This document shows, one piece after another, positions 32,183 through 41,448 of a DNA stretch of 64,000 bases. The position numbers and the translations under genes are program-made. Every line of letters begins with the position of its first letter. The stretch's first letter is position 1. The notes under the pieces were generated by a model. It was not told the origin of the DNA. It searched no databases and worked only from the letters and a program-made list of their open reading frames with translations. Source of the stretch: Myxococcus qinghaiensis (GTDB lineage: Bacteria; Myxococcota; Myxococcia; Myxococcales; Myxococcaceae); the NCBI RefSeq assembly GCF_024198215.1, contig NZ_JAKCFA010000013.1, positions 1-64,000 on the forward strand, written 5' to 3'.

Positions 32183-34227
32183 GAATCTCCACCACACCCG
32201 ACGACACTCCCGCGTTCGACGACCTGAGCCGCGAGGTGGCCCTGACGTGTGATGCCGAGGGGAAGCTCACCTGGGTGGATGCGCGCGCCCGGGAGGTGCT
32301 CGACGCGCGGCCCGGCAAGGCGCTGCGGGCCATGGCCGCGCAGGGCACCGAGGACAAGGTCGACAAGCTGCTGGTGCAGGCCCGCGACGAGCGCGTGAAT
32401 GGCTGGGAGCTCATCCTCTGCCGGGGCGACGTGCCGACGACGTTCGCCTTCCGCGCGCGCCCGCACCAGGGCGGCGTGCTGCTGGTGGGCAGCCTGGTGC
32501 CGGAGGACTACGGCCACGCGCTGGAGCAGGTCAGCACCACGCTCAGCGAGCTGTCCGCGCTGCACCGCGAGACGGAGGGACAGCGTCGCGAGCTGAAGCG
32601 CCGCGCGGACGAGCTGGCGCGGCTCAACCAGGAATTGAGCGAGTCCAACCGGGGCATGCGCAGCCTGCACGCCGCGCTGGACGAGAAGGCGGAGGGGCTG
32701 CACCGCGCCGCCGAAATCAAGAACCGCGTCGTCGCCAACGTCAGCCACGAGTTCCGCACACCGCTGCACTCCATCCTCGGCCTGTCCAAGGTCCTGCTCA
32801 ATCCCATCAACGGGCCGCTGTCCGCCGAGCAGGAGAAGCAGGTCACCTTCATCCGCAACTCGGCCGACTCGCTCTTCGAGCTGGTCAACGACCTCTTGGA
32901 TTTGTCCAAGGTGGAGGCGGGCAAGGCCACGCTGCGCCACAGCCACTTCGTGGTGCATGACCTGCTCGCCTCGCTGCGCGGCATGATGCGTCCGCTGGTG
33001 CCCGAGGGCTCGCCGGTGGAGCTGCGGCTGGTGGAGCCCGCCGAGCCACTGGAGATGGAGACGGACGAGACGCGGCTGAGCCAGGTGCTGCGCAACCTGG
33101 TGTCCAACGCGGTGAAGTTCACCGAGGCCGGCCACGTCACCGTGTCCGCGACGCCGGGTCCGCGCGACACGGTCATCTTCACCGTGAAGGACACGGGCAT
33201 CGGCATCGCCCCGAAGGACCACGAGCTCATCTTCGAGGAGTTCAGCCAGCTGGACAGCCACCTGCAGCGCAAGGTGAAGGGCACCGGCCTGGGCCTGCCG
33301 CTGGCGCGCCGGCTGGTGGAGCTGCTGGGCGGAACGCTCACCCTGCAGAGCAAGCTCGGAGAAGGCTCCACCTTCACCGTCACCATCCCCCGCGTGCACG
33401 TGGAGGTCTCCGAGATGGCGGGGCTCGCCGAGCGCAGCCAGCACCTGGAGCCCGGCCGCGCGCCGGTGCTGGTGCTGGAGGACGACCGGCAGACGCTGTT
33501 CCTCTACGAGAAGTACCTGGCGCGCTCGGGCTTCCAGGTGATTCCGGTGCGCAGCACGGACGAGGCGCGCAAGGTGCTCCAGCGTGTGCGGCCCGCCGCC
33601 ATGGTGCTGGACGTCATGCTGGAGGGCGAGACGAGCTGGAACTTCCTCGCGGAGATGAAGAACGGCGAGGCCACGCGGGACATCCCCATCCTCGTCGTCA
33701 CGGTGACGGACCGCGAGCAGAAGGCGCGCGCGCTGGGCGCCGACGAGTTCTGGCTCAAGCCGGTGGACGAGGTCCGCCTCCAGCGCAAGCTCCAGGAATT
33801 GGCGCGCAGCGGGCCGGTGGAGCGCATCCTCATCATCGATGACGACGACGTGCACCGCTACCTGCTCAAGCAGCTGCTCAAGGACATGCCCTACGCGCTG
33901 CTGGAGGCCGCGGGCGGCGTGGACGGCGTCCGACAGGCGCGCGAGCAGGTGCCGCAGCTCATCTTCCTGGACTTCATCCTGCCGGACATCACCGCCTTCG
34001 ACGTGCTGGACGAGCTGAAGTCGGACCCGCGCACGCGCGAGATTCCCGTCATCCTCCACACCTCACACGAGCTGCGGGAAGACGAGCGCGCCCGGCTGGC
34101 CCACGAGACGTCGGCGATTCTCTCCAAGCACACCCTCAGCCGCGAGGTGGCCATCAGCCGCATTCGCGATGCCCTGGCCAAGGCCGGCCTCGGCTCCCAC
34201 ATCCCACAGGAGGGGAGACGTGGTTGA
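32179..34227 (+). CDS. Hybrid histidine kinase with two C-terminal receivers
   Basis: This 682-residue soluble kinase starts with a PAS-like domain (about 10-100), then a coiled coil (about 110-175) leading to HisKA with phosphorylated histidine in NVSHEFRTPLHSI, and an HATPase domain (DTGIGI, GTGLGLPLARR). Two receivers follow, with phosphoacceptor aspartates in AMVLDVMLEGE and IFLDFILPDI and conserved lysines in FWLKPVD and ILSKHTL. ATG at 32179, after GGAGG and overlapping the preceding stop. There is no membrane segment, so the signal must come from the cytoplasm, for example from the B12 protein encoded upstream. Confidence 0.9.
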   Translation: MRISTTPDDTPAFDDLSREVALTCDAEGKLTWVDARAREVLDARPGKALRAMAAQGTEDKVDKLLVQARDERVNGWELILCRGDVPTTFAFRARPHQGGVLLVGSLVPEDYGHALEQVSTTLSELSALHRETEGQRRELKRRADELARLNQELSESNRGMRSLHAALDEKAEGLHRAAEIKNRVVANVSHEFRTPLHSILGLSKVLLNPINGPLSAEQEKQVTFIRNSADSLFELVNDLLDLSKVEAGKATLRHSHFVVHDLLASLRGMMRPLVPEGSPVELRLVEPAEPLEMETDETRLSQVLRNLVSNAVKFTEAGHVTVSATPGPRDTVIFTVKDTGIGIAPKDHELIFEEFSQLDSHLQRKVKGTGLGLPLARRLVELLGGTLTLQSKLGEGSTFTVTIPRVHVEVSEMAGLAERSQHLEPGRAPVLVLEDDRQTLFLYEKYLARSGFQVIPVRSTDEARKVLQRVRPAAMVLDVMLEGETSWNFLAEMKNGEATRDIPILVVTVTDREQKARALGADEFWLKPVDEVRLQRKLQELARSGPVERILIIDDDDVHRYLLKQLLKDMPYALLEAAGGVDGVRQAREQVPQLIFLDFILPDITAFDVLDELKSDPRTREIPVILHTSHELREDERARLAHETSAILSKHTLSREVAISRIRDALAKAGLGSHIPQEGRRG

Positions 34228-35746
34228 ACCTCGCCTGGCCACAGTGCTCAACGTCAACGACGACGACGCCAACCGCTACCTGGTCAATCGCATCCTGGAG
34301 ATGGCGGGCTACCACGTGCTGGAGGCCGCCACCGGCATGTCCGCGCTGCTCATGGCCGAGCAGCACCGGCCGGACGTCATCGTCCTGGACGTGAAGCTGC
34401 CGGACGTCAGCGGCTACGAGGTCTGCGCGCGGCTGCGCGCCAACCCGGAGACGGCGGGCATCGCCGTCATGCACACGTCCGCCACCTTCGTCACCTCCGA
34501 CAAGAAGGCGCGGGGCCTGGACTCCGGCGCTGACGCGTACCTCACCCAGCCCTTCGACGCCTCGGAGCTGGTGGCCACGGTGCGCTCGCTGCAGCGGCTG
34601 CGGCACGCGGAGCAGGCCGCGCGCAGGCGCGCCGACGAGCTGGCGGAGATGGACCGGCGCAAGGACGAGTTCCTCGCCATGCTCGCGCACGAGCTGCGCA
34701 ACCCCCTGGCCGCCATCATGACGGCCATCGGCATCCTGGAGCGCAAGCCGACCGAGGACACCAAGGAAGCGCGGATGCGCGGCATCATCCACCGGCAGAC
34801 CCACCACCTGGCGCGCCTGGTGGATGACCTGCTGGACGTGAGCCGGATTACGCGCGGCAAGGTGGAGCTGCGCTCGGGCCGGCTGGACCTGTGCGCGGTG
34901 CTGCTCCAGGTCGTGCAGATCATCCGCCCCTCCGCCGAGGCGCGCGGCCTGGGGCTGGAGGTGTCGCTGGCGGACAGCCCGCTGTGGCTGAGCGGGGACG
35001 CCACGCGACTGGAGCAGGTCTTCACCAACCTCCTGGACAACGCCGCCAAGTACACCGACAGCGGCCACATCTCCCTGCGCGTGGAGCGCGAGGGCGTGGA
35101 CGGCGCCGCGCAGGCGGTGGTGCGGGTGCGCGACACGGGCATCGGCATCGCCAACGAGGTGTTGCCGCGCATCTTCGACCTGTTCGCCCAGGCGGACACG
35201 TCCCTGGAGCGCACGCGCGGGGGCCTGGGCATTGGACTGACGCTGGTGCGTCAGCTGGTGCAGCTCCACGGCGGCCAGGTCACCGCGCGCAGCCATGGCG
35301 CGGGCAAGGGCAGCGAGTTCGAGGTGAGGCTGCCGCTGCTGCACCTCGTGGAGGAGCCCGTGGCCACGCCGCTCGCCCGGCGCACCCGGCCCGGACGCCA
35401 CATCCTGCTGGTGGAGGACAACCCCGACGCGCGCCAGGCCATGCGGGAGCTGCTGGAGCTGTGGGGCCACCACGTGGAGGTGGCGCCGGACGGATTGCAG
35501 GGCGTGGAGCTGGCGGTGCGCGGGCGGCCGGAGCTGGCGCTGGTGGACATCGGCCTGCCGGGCCTGGACGGCTACCGGGTGGCGGAGGAGCTGCGCACGC
35601 GCGTGGGCAACGGCATCCGGCTGGTGGCGATTACGGGCTACGGCGGGCCGGAGGGACACGACCGGGCGCTCAAGGCGGGCTTCGACCTGCACATCGTCAA
35701 GCCGGTGAAGCCGGACGAGTTGGATCGCCTGCTGTCGAATCTGTGA
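34220..35746 (+). CDS. Hybrid histidine kinase with receivers at both ends
   Basis: This 508-residue protein has the order receiver-HisKA-HATPase-receiver. The N-terminal receiver has its aspartate in VIVLDVKLPDV, the kinase histidine is in AMLAHELRNPLAA, the ATPase motifs are NAAKYT, DTGIGI and GGLGIGLTLVR, and the C-terminal receiver has its aspartate in ALVDIGLPGLDG with lysine in HIVKPVKPD. Start GTG at 34220, overlapping the stop of the upstream kinase. Such architecture fits a phosphorelay in which the first kinase passes phosphate to the N-terminal receiver. No output regulator is encoded nearby on the plus strand. Confidence 0.9.
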   Translation: MVEPRLATVLNVNDDDANRYLVNRILEMAGYHVLEAATGMSALLMAEQHRPDVIVLDVKLPDVSGYEVCARLRANPETAGIAVMHTSATFVTSDKKARGLDSGADAYLTQPFDASELVATVRSLQRLRHAEQAARRRADELAEMDRRKDEFLAMLAHELRNPLAAIMTAIGILERKPTEDTKEARMRGIIHRQTHHLARLVDDLLDVSRITRGKVELRSGRLDLCAVLLQVVQIIRPSAEARGLGLEVSLADSPLWLSGDATRLEQVFTNLLDNAAKYTDSGHISLRVEREGVDGAAQAVVRVRDTGIGIANEVLPRIFDLFAQADTSLERTRGGLGIGLTLVRQLVQLHGGQVTARSHGAGKGSEFEVRLPLLHLVEEPVATPLARRTRPGRHILLVEDNPDARQAMRELLELWGHHVEVAPDGLQGVELAVRGRPELALVDIGLPGLDGYRVAEELRTRVGNGIRLVAITGYGGPEGHDRALKAGFDLHIVKPVKPDELDRLLSNL

Positions 35747-35769
35747 GTGGAGTGGAACGAATCAGGCGC

Positions 35770-35811
35770 GGGCCGGCGCCCTTGGAGTGGGCGACGCGCT
35801 AGCGCCGGCCC
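35770..35811. terminator. Bidirectional hairpin at the end of the kinase operon
   Basis: A 10-bp perfect stem, gggccggcgc at 35770-35779 and its complement at 35802-35811, has a 22-base loop. It includes the last codons of the convergent XRE gene. Confidence 0.5.
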
Positions 35812-36164
35812 AGGGCGTTGGCCACCAGCCCCAGCAACTTCACGTGAGGGGCTTCGAGCTGACGCACGGTGCGAAGCAGGCGACGGACTTCCGGTCGCTC
35901 GGGGGGTGCTGACGACGGCTCGCTGGTGCGTGAAGACGCGGTGCCATGCGAGGCGAGTCCCAGCAGCTCGTCCGCTGACACATGCAACTCGTGACACAGC
36001 TTCAGCAGCGTCTGCACGCTGGGAAGCATGCCGCCGCGCTCTAGTCGCCCATAGACCTCTGTGGCCACGTCGATGCGTTCGGCCACGTCAGCTTGTGTGA
36101 GCTCCAGCCGGTTCCGCGCGACTCGCGCAGCCGCTCCGATGGTGGTTGCCAGTTTCTTGTCCAT
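35799..36164 (-). CDS. XRE-family transcriptional regulator
   Basis: This 121-residue protein has an N-terminal XRE helix-turn-helix (RNRLELTQADVAERIDVATE, then VYGRLERGG) at residues about 10-70, a Ser/Pro-rich linker and a short helical tail (residues 90-121) that probably dimerises. ATG at 36164. It is convergent with the B12/kinase operon and might regulate it or its own promoter; a palindrome lies in the region upstream of it. Confidence 0.85.
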   Translation of the reverse strand: MDKKLATTIGAAARVARNRLELTQADVAERIDVATEVYGRLERGGMLPSVQTLLKLCHELHVSADELLGLASHGTASSRTSEPSSAPPERPEVRRLLRTVRQLEAPHVKLLGLVANALGRR

Positions 36165-36706
36165 GCCTTACCGACCCGAAACGTTTGGCCGCTGGCATAG
36201 GACGTATAGAGGCAGACAGACAGAACTTGTCGGGTCAGCCTCAGGTTGTTCACCCAGCGGGTTACCGTCCCAGAGGGAGACTTTCGGGGTCCCGAGTGCC
36301 TCCGCACCCGCCCCTTTTCCTCGACGGAAGACCCGTCTTCCAGGCACAACCCGGCCCCCCGAAATCAGAGGAAGAGGCCCTCTGAGCGGACGACCTGTGA
36401 CGTTGGGCGGGGATTTTCCTACGGTGCCGGAGAGTCCTGCGACGAGGGCCTCCCCCCAAGGTTGTATCCCCTGTTCGCCGCTTCATCACGTCACCGGCCC
36501 CGCGCACCGCGCCGGGGGCCCATGGCCTGTCGCGGTGAACCCGCGCCGTGGTGGCTTCACCAGGCCCGCGTTGGCCCGCGGGCCCGCCCTGCCGCACGCG
36601 GTGTACGCAGCGCGGGGCAGGACCTGGGACCACCGGTGGCATTCGAGGGGCAGACGACCTTGGGAGTCGCGCGCGCCGGGGGCGGGGGGACTAGGCTTGG
36701 GCGGCG
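36165..36706. other. Divergent intergenic region with a palindrome
   Basis: This gap of about 540 bases lies between the XRE gene and the chemoreceptor gene. Bases 36326-36341 form a perfect 7-2-7 inverted repeat (ggaagac cc gtcttcc), a plausible dimer operator. No gene with coding bias is supported, and no clear promoter elements were seen. Confidence 0.45.
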
Positions 36707-38347
36707 ATGGCGCTCGGACGGAGCAACCTGCTGGTGAAGCTCTGCGTGGCGATGGGCGTGGTGGCCCTGCCGCTGCTCGTCGCCATCCTCGGCTATGTGC
36801 TGCCGCAGCTTCGCGCGCAGCTCCACGCGGACCGGGTGCGCGGGCTGCGGCAGGCGGTGGAGACGGCCTACGGCATCCTTCGCGAGTACGAGGCCCAGGA
36901 GCGCTCGGGCGCGTTGACGCGGGAGGCGGCGCAACGGCGGGCCGCCGCGCTGCTGGAGTCCCTGCGCTACTCCCGCGTGGAGTACTTCTGGGTGAATGAT
37001 TTGGACACGCGGCTGGTGATGCACCCGCACCTGCCGAAGATGGTGGGCCAGGACATGAAGGGCTACCGCGACGTGCGCGGGCGGCCGGTGTTCGTGGACA
37101 TCGTCACGCTGGTGCGCCAGCACGGGGAAGGCTCGCTCGCCTACGAGGCGACGCGGCCGGGCTCGCCGGAGCCCATCCCGAAGGAGAGCTACGTGAAGCT
37201 CTTCGAGCCGTGGGGCTGGGTGCTGGGCACGGGCGTGTACGTGGAGGACATCGACCGGGAGGTCGCCGCGGTGAGGCAGCGCATCCTCCTGGCGATGGGC
37301 GGCGCGCTGGTGCTGGCGGCGCTGGCGGGAGCGTACGTGTCGCGGCGGGTGGTGCGGCCGGTGCGCGCGCTCGCGGCGGCGGCCCACCGGGTGGCGCGAG
37401 GAGACCTGTCGGTGCGGGTGGAGGTGCGCACCGAGGACGAGGTGGGCCAGCTCACCCAGGCCTTCAACGACATGGTGACGGGCCTGCGGGAGGTGGTGGA
37501 GGCGCTGGTGGAGGCGGCGGGCGCCACGGCGGCGGACGCCGAGCAGATCCGCGTCTCCACCGACGGCCTGTCGCGCACGACGCGGGAGCAGTCGGAGTCG
37601 CTCCAGCGCGCGGCCGAGTCGGTGCAGGACATGAGCCTGCATGTCTCCCGGGGCGCGGCGGCGGCGCGGGTGGCGGCGGAGGCGGCGGTGGGCCACGGAC
37701 AGGTGGCGCGCGCGGGCGGCGTGGCGGTGGACCAGGCGTCCCGGAAGATGGGGGAGATTGTCGACGTGGTGGAGCGCTCGGCGCGCACGGTGGAGCAGTT
37801 GCAGGAGTCCGGCCGGGCGACGGCGCGGATGCTCCAGGTCATCCAGGCGGTGGCGGACGAGACGCGGATGCTGGCGGTGAACACGGCGATTGAGGCCGTG
37901 CGCGCGGGGCAGCACGGCAAGGGCTTCTCCGTGGTGGCGGGCGAGGTGCGCAAGCTGGCGGAGCGCACGCACGAGGCCACCAGCCAGGTGCGCGAGCTGC
38001 TGGTGAAGAACGAGGCGGACACCGCGGCGGCGGCGGAGCTGATGCGCCGGGGCACGTCGAAGGTGAGCGAGGGCATGGGCCTGTCCTCGGCCGCGGGCGA
38101 GGCGCTGGCGCGGCTGCTGTCCGGGGTGAAGGAGCTGGGCGAGCGCGTGGAGACGATGGCGGAGCAGAACGCGCGCCAGTCCGCGTCGGGCGAGTCCATC
38201 GCCGGGCGCATCCAGGCGCTCTCGGTGCGCTCGGCGGAGTCAGTCTCGGGGGTGGAGCGCATCGCCCGCTCGGTGGACGACCTGCGGGCCAGGGCCTCGC
38301 GGCTGCGGGAGCTGGCTGCCCGCTTCACCACGTCGGGCCCGCGTTAA
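36707..38347 (+). CDS. Methyl-accepting chemotaxis protein with a Cache sensor
   Basis: This 546-residue receptor has membrane segments at about 10-32 and 190-212 around a periplasmic single-Cache domain (YFWVNDLDTRLVMHPHLPKM; GWVLGTGVYVEDIDRE). A HAMP domain (about 213-265) and a long helical signalling hairpin follow, with the conserved tip region LQVIQAVADETRMLAVNTAIEA. The tip binds CheA and CheW. ATG at 36707. No che genes are nearby, so it must work with a chemosensory cluster elsewhere. Confidence 0.92.
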   Translation: MALGRSNLLVKLCVAMGVVALPLLVAILGYVLPQLRAQLHADRVRGLRQAVETAYGILREYEAQERSGALTREAAQRRAAALLESLRYSRVEYFWVNDLDTRLVMHPHLPKMVGQDMKGYRDVRGRPVFVDIVTLVRQHGEGSLAYEATRPGSPEPIPKESYVKLFEPWGWVLGTGVYVEDIDREVAAVRQRILLAMGGALVLAALAGAYVSRRVVRPVRALAAAAHRVARGDLSVRVEVRTEDEVGQLTQAFNDMVTGLREVVEALVEAAGATAADAEQIRVSTDGLSRTTREQSESLQRAAESVQDMSLHVSRGAAAARVAAEAAVGHGQVARAGGVAVDQASRKMGEIVDVVERSARTVEQLQESGRATARMLQVIQAVADETRMLAVNTAIEAVRAGQHGKGFSVVAGEVRKLAERTHEATSQVRELLVKNEADTAAAAELMRRGTSKVSEGMGLSSAAGEALARLLSGVKELGERVETMAEQNARQSASGESIAGRIQALSVRSAESVSGVERIARSVDDLRARASRLRELAARFTTSGPR

Positions 38348-38359
38348 CCTTTCTTCACA

Positions 38360-38389
38360 CCCGCGCAACGCCCGGGACAGGGGCGCGGG
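38360..38389 (+). terminator. Candidate terminator after the chemoreceptor gene
   Basis: The 7-mer cccgcgc at 38360-38366 pairs perfectly with gcgcggg at 38383-38389 over a 16-base loop, 13 bases past the stop. There is no T-tract. Confidence 0.35.
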
Positions 38390-38450
38390 GCAGTCTCCAC
38401 CTCCACACGGGGGCGCGGCTTCTCGCCGTCCCCATTCGGAGGCAAGACAC

Positions 38451-39053
38451 ATGGCGCTGGCATTGACGCGGGCCCCCGGGCGCGAGCCCGTGGTGTTCGG
38501 ATACGCGCTGGAGACGCTGCTGTCGACGGCGGCGCCCCTGACACCACTCACCCTGAAGGCGCTGGAGCGACAGGGCCTCTTCGCGCACCGCCCCCTGTAC
38601 ACCGCCTACCCGTGCGCGGTGTGGCCCAAGGCCATCCAGCTGCTGGCGGCGGCCAGCGGCTCGCCCCACACGGACCGCGAGGCGGCGGAGTACGCGCTGG
38701 GCCTGCGCTTCGGGGAGCGGTTCATCGACGCGCGCATGGGCACCGCGCTCCAGGACTTCGCCCAGGTGGTGGGCCCGGAGAAGATGCTGCTGCGCATGGC
38801 GCGCAACCTGCGCTCCATCAACAACTTCCTCGACGTGTCGGTGGCGCCTCGGGGCGACGACGGCGGCTGGGAGCTGAACCTCTATCCGGTGCGGGAGTTC
38901 GTGGACCACCCCCGCCGGCTGGCGGACCCGCCGCACTTCATGCGAGGCCTGCTCACCTTCGCGTTCCAGCACAGCGGCGCGCCCACGGCCCGAGTCACGC
39001 TCCTGAACCACGACGAGGCCCGGGCCGTGACGACCTTTCACGTCGGCCTGTAG
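38451..39053 (+). CDS. TIGR02265/DUF2378 family protein
   Basis: This 200-residue protein fits the myxobacterial paralogous family TIGR02265/DUF2378: an N-terminal VVFGYALETLL strand, then LTLKALERQGLF, the family-typical GLRFGERFIDARMGTALQ, and a C-terminal beta-sheet half with NNFLDVSVAPRG. Members are numerous in myxobacterial genomes, and their function is unknown. The ATG at 38451 follows CGGAGG. It ends directly against the convergent histidine kinase gene with no gap. Confidence 0.85.
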   Translation: MALALTRAPGREPVVFGYALETLLSTAAPLTPLTLKALERQGLFAHRPLYTAYPCAVWPKAIQLLAAASGSPHTDREAAEYALGLRFGERFIDARMGTALQDFAQVVGPEKMLLRMARNLRSINNFLDVSVAPRGDDGGWELNLYPVREFVDHPRRLADPPHFMRGLLTFAFQHSGAPTARVTLLNHDEARAVTTFHVGL

Positions 39054-40445
39054 TCAGCCCTCCAGGCGCGCCTCGCCGTGCGGCACCGGCAACAGGATGC
39101 GCGCCGTGGTGCCCACGCCGGGCCGGCTCTCCAGCGTCAGCGTCCCGCCGTGCGCGTCGACGATGCGCCGGGCCAGGGCGAGCCCCATGCCCACGCCACC
39201 GGTGCGCCGCGCGCGGCTGCGGTCCGTGCGGAAGAACGGCGTGCCCACGCGGGACAGGTCCTGCGGCTCGATGCCGATGCCCTCGTCGGCGACCTCCAGC
39301 GACAGCTCTCCGGGCGTGCCGGACTGGGCCCGCAGCCGCACGGCCGTCCCCGACTCGGAGTACTTGCCCGCGTTGTCCAGCAGGTTGTCCAGCGCGCGCC
39401 GCAGCAACACCGGGTCCGCCTCCAGCGTGGGCATGGCGCCGTCCACGCTCACCTCCAGCACCCGCCCCGGACGCGCGGAGCGGAAGCGCGAGGCCGCCTT
39501 CTCCACCAGGCTGCGAATCTCCACCTGCTCGGGCCGCAGCGACGGAGTCCCCGTGCTGGCGCCCTCCGAGGCCAGGTCCAGCTTCGCGGTGGTGAGCACG
39601 TCATCCACCAGTCGCTCCAGCTCGGCCAGGTCGCCGGTGATGTCCGTCAGCATCTCCCGCGCGGTGGCCGCGTCCCCCTCCTCCGCCAGGTCCAGCGCCA
39701 CGCGGATGCGCGCCAGCGGCGTGCGCAGCTCGTGCGACACGTTGGCCAGCAGCTCCTTCTGCGAGCGCAGCAGATTCGTGATGCGTCCCGCCATCTCGTC
39801 GAAGGCCTCCGCCACCTGTCCCAGCTCGTCGCGCCGGCGGATGCCCGTGCGGGTGTCCAGCTTCCCCTCGCCCAGCGCGCGCGCCACCGCCGCCAGTCGC
39901 TGGAGTGGCTCCGCCAGGGTGCGCGCGAAGGCCAGCGAGGTGATGGCCGTGCACAGCAGCACCGCGCCCAGCACGAGCGCGGTGTTGGCCGGGGGCGGCT
40001 CGGGCGGACGGGTGATGATGGTGGCGTAGGCCTCCACCGGCCCGTCCTCGGGAATGGGCAGCGTGAGCGAGTGCGGAGGAGGCCCCCCGGAGAGGCGCTC
40101 ACCGCGCTCGGCCAGCTGCTCCAGCTCCACGGGATTCAGGGCGGGCGACGGTGACGCGTAGTTGGTGGCGATGAGCCGCCCGGAGGCGTCCCTCAGCGTC
40201 ACCCGCGCCTCCAGCAGTCGCGCGGCGCGGTCCAGCGACGCCTGGAGCGCCACCGGGTCTCCCAGCAGCTCCTCCCACTCGCGGATGTTGTACGCGGCGT
40301 TGCGCGCGAAGCCGTGCTTCAGCGGCTTGTCCAGGATGAAGAAGCGGGCGACGTAGAGCGTGGCGACCACCAGCACCAGCTGGGCGAGGCCCACCAGGTA
40401 GATGCGCAGCAGCAACCTGCCCGGGGGCCGCGGGCGAAGACTCAC
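39054..40445 (-). CDS. EnvZ-like sensor histidine kinase
   Basis: This 463-residue membrane kinase has segments at about 10-30 and 145-165 around a periplasmic sensor of about 110 residues. A HAMP domain follows, then HisKA with histidine in NVSHELRTPLARI, and HATPase motifs (NLLDNAGKYS, DEGIGI, GGVGMGLALARR). ATG overlaps the stop of the OmpR-like gene (4 bases), so the two form one operon and a standard kinase/regulator pair. The ligand is not known. Confidence 0.92.
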   Translation of the reverse strand: MSLRPRPPGRLLLRIYLVGLAQLVLVVATLYVARFFILDKPLKHGFARNAAYNIREWEELLGDPVALQASLDRAARLLEARVTLRDASGRLIATNYASPSPALNPVELEQLAERGERLSGGPPPHSLTLPIPEDGPVEAYATIITRPPEPPPANTALVLGAVLLCTAITSLAFARTLAEPLQRLAAVARALGEGKLDTRTGIRRRDELGQVAEAFDEMAGRITNLLRSQKELLANVSHELRTPLARIRVALDLAEEGDAATAREMLTDITGDLAELERLVDDVLTTAKLDLASEGASTGTPSLRPEQVEIRSLVEKAASRFRSARPGRVLEVSVDGAMPTLEADPVLLRRALDNLLDNAGKYSESGTAVRLRAQSGTPGELSLEVADEGIGIEPQDLSRVGTPFFRTDRSRARRTGGVGMGLALARRIVDAHGGTLTLESRPGVGTTARILLPVPHGEARLEG

Positions 40446-41170
40446 GACTCCTCACCCGTGGCGAGCATGTAGCCGGCGCCACGCACCGTCTTCAGCAAGA
40501 GGGGATTGCGCGGGTCCACCTCCAGCTTCTGACGGAGCCGGAAGATGTGCACGTCCACGGAGCGGTCGAACACCTCGTCCGCGCTGCCCTTCACCAGGTC
40601 CAACAGCTGCTCCCGGCTGAGGACGCGGCCGGCGCGCTCCGCCAGCACGCGCAGCAGGCTGAACTCGTACGTGGTGAGCTGCAGCGGCCGTCCATCCAGC
40701 GTGGCGCGGAGGCTGCGCGGGTCCAGGAGCAGGCGCCCCGCGTGCACCGGCTGCGAGGAGGGGCCCGCCTTGCCTCGGGCCCGGCGCACCTGGGCGCGGA
40801 TGCGGGCGAGCAGCTCGCGCGACGAGTAGGGCTTGGGCAGGTAGTCGTCCGCGCCCGTCTCCAGGCCGAGCACGCGGTCGGCCTCCTCGCCGCGCGCGGT
40901 GACCATGATGATGGGCACGTCGGTGCGCCCCCTCAAATCCCGGCACACCTCCAGCCCGTCCCGCCCGGGGAGCATCAGGTCCAGGAGGATGACGTCGAAG
41001 ACATGGCGGTTGGACTCCACCAGCGCGTCGGTGCCCGAGTGGGCCAGCGTGACGACGACGCCATGCTCCTGGAGGTAGCGGGCGGTGAGCCGGGCCAGCC
41101 GCTCGTCATCCTCCACGAGCAGGACCTGGATGGTGCCTTCCTCCAGGCCGGGACGATTGAGCTGCTCCAT
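40442..41170 (-). CDS. OmpR-family response regulator
   Basis: This 242-residue regulator has a receiver with D64 (VILLDLMLPGRDG), K in YLPKPYS, and a C-terminal winged helix (YEFSLLRVLAERAGRVLSR, VHIFRLRQKLE). The ATG at 41170 follows AGGAGGAG; the longer frame upstream lacks a ribosome site. It is the partner of the downstream EnvZ-like kinase, with which it overlaps by four bases. Confidence 0.93.
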   Translation of the reverse strand: MEQLNRPGLEEGTIQVLLVEDDERLARLTARYLQEHGVVVTLAHSGTDALVESNRHVFDVILLDLMLPGRDGLEVCRDLRGRTDVPIIMVTARGEEADRVLGLETGADDYLPKPYSSRELLARIRAQVRRARGKAGPSSQPVHAGRLLLDPRSLRATLDGRPLQLTTYEFSLLRVLAERAGRVLSREQLLDLVKGSADEVFDRSVDVHIFRLRQKLEVDPRNPLLLKTVRGAGYMLATGEES

Positions 41171-41407
41171 GCGCGTGCTCCTCCTGCTTCCGCGGACCTT
41201 CCGGAGGGGAAAGTAACAGCGGAGCCGTGGCCCGGGAGCAAGCAGGGAGGAGTCTGGCGCCTCGAAGGACACTCCGGCCGGGTCCGTCGAGGGCATTCAC
41301 GCTCCCGGGCCACGCCCTGAGGGTGGCACCGGGATGTGTCCAGGATGCGTCCCTGGGATGACGGATTGTTACGGGAGGCCCACCCGGCGACCGGACAGCC
41401 GGGCGGA

Positions 41408-41436
41408 GCCCCTTCGGGCCCTTCACCTCAAGGGGC
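41408..41436 (-). terminator. Candidate terminator of the secreted serine protease gene
   Basis: The 7-mer gcccctt at 41408-41414 pairs with aaggggc at 41430-41436, with a 15-base loop, 12 bases beyond the protease stop on the minus strand. The stem is short and there is no T-tract. Confidence 0.35.
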
Positions 41437-41448
41437 CGACGCCCTGCC

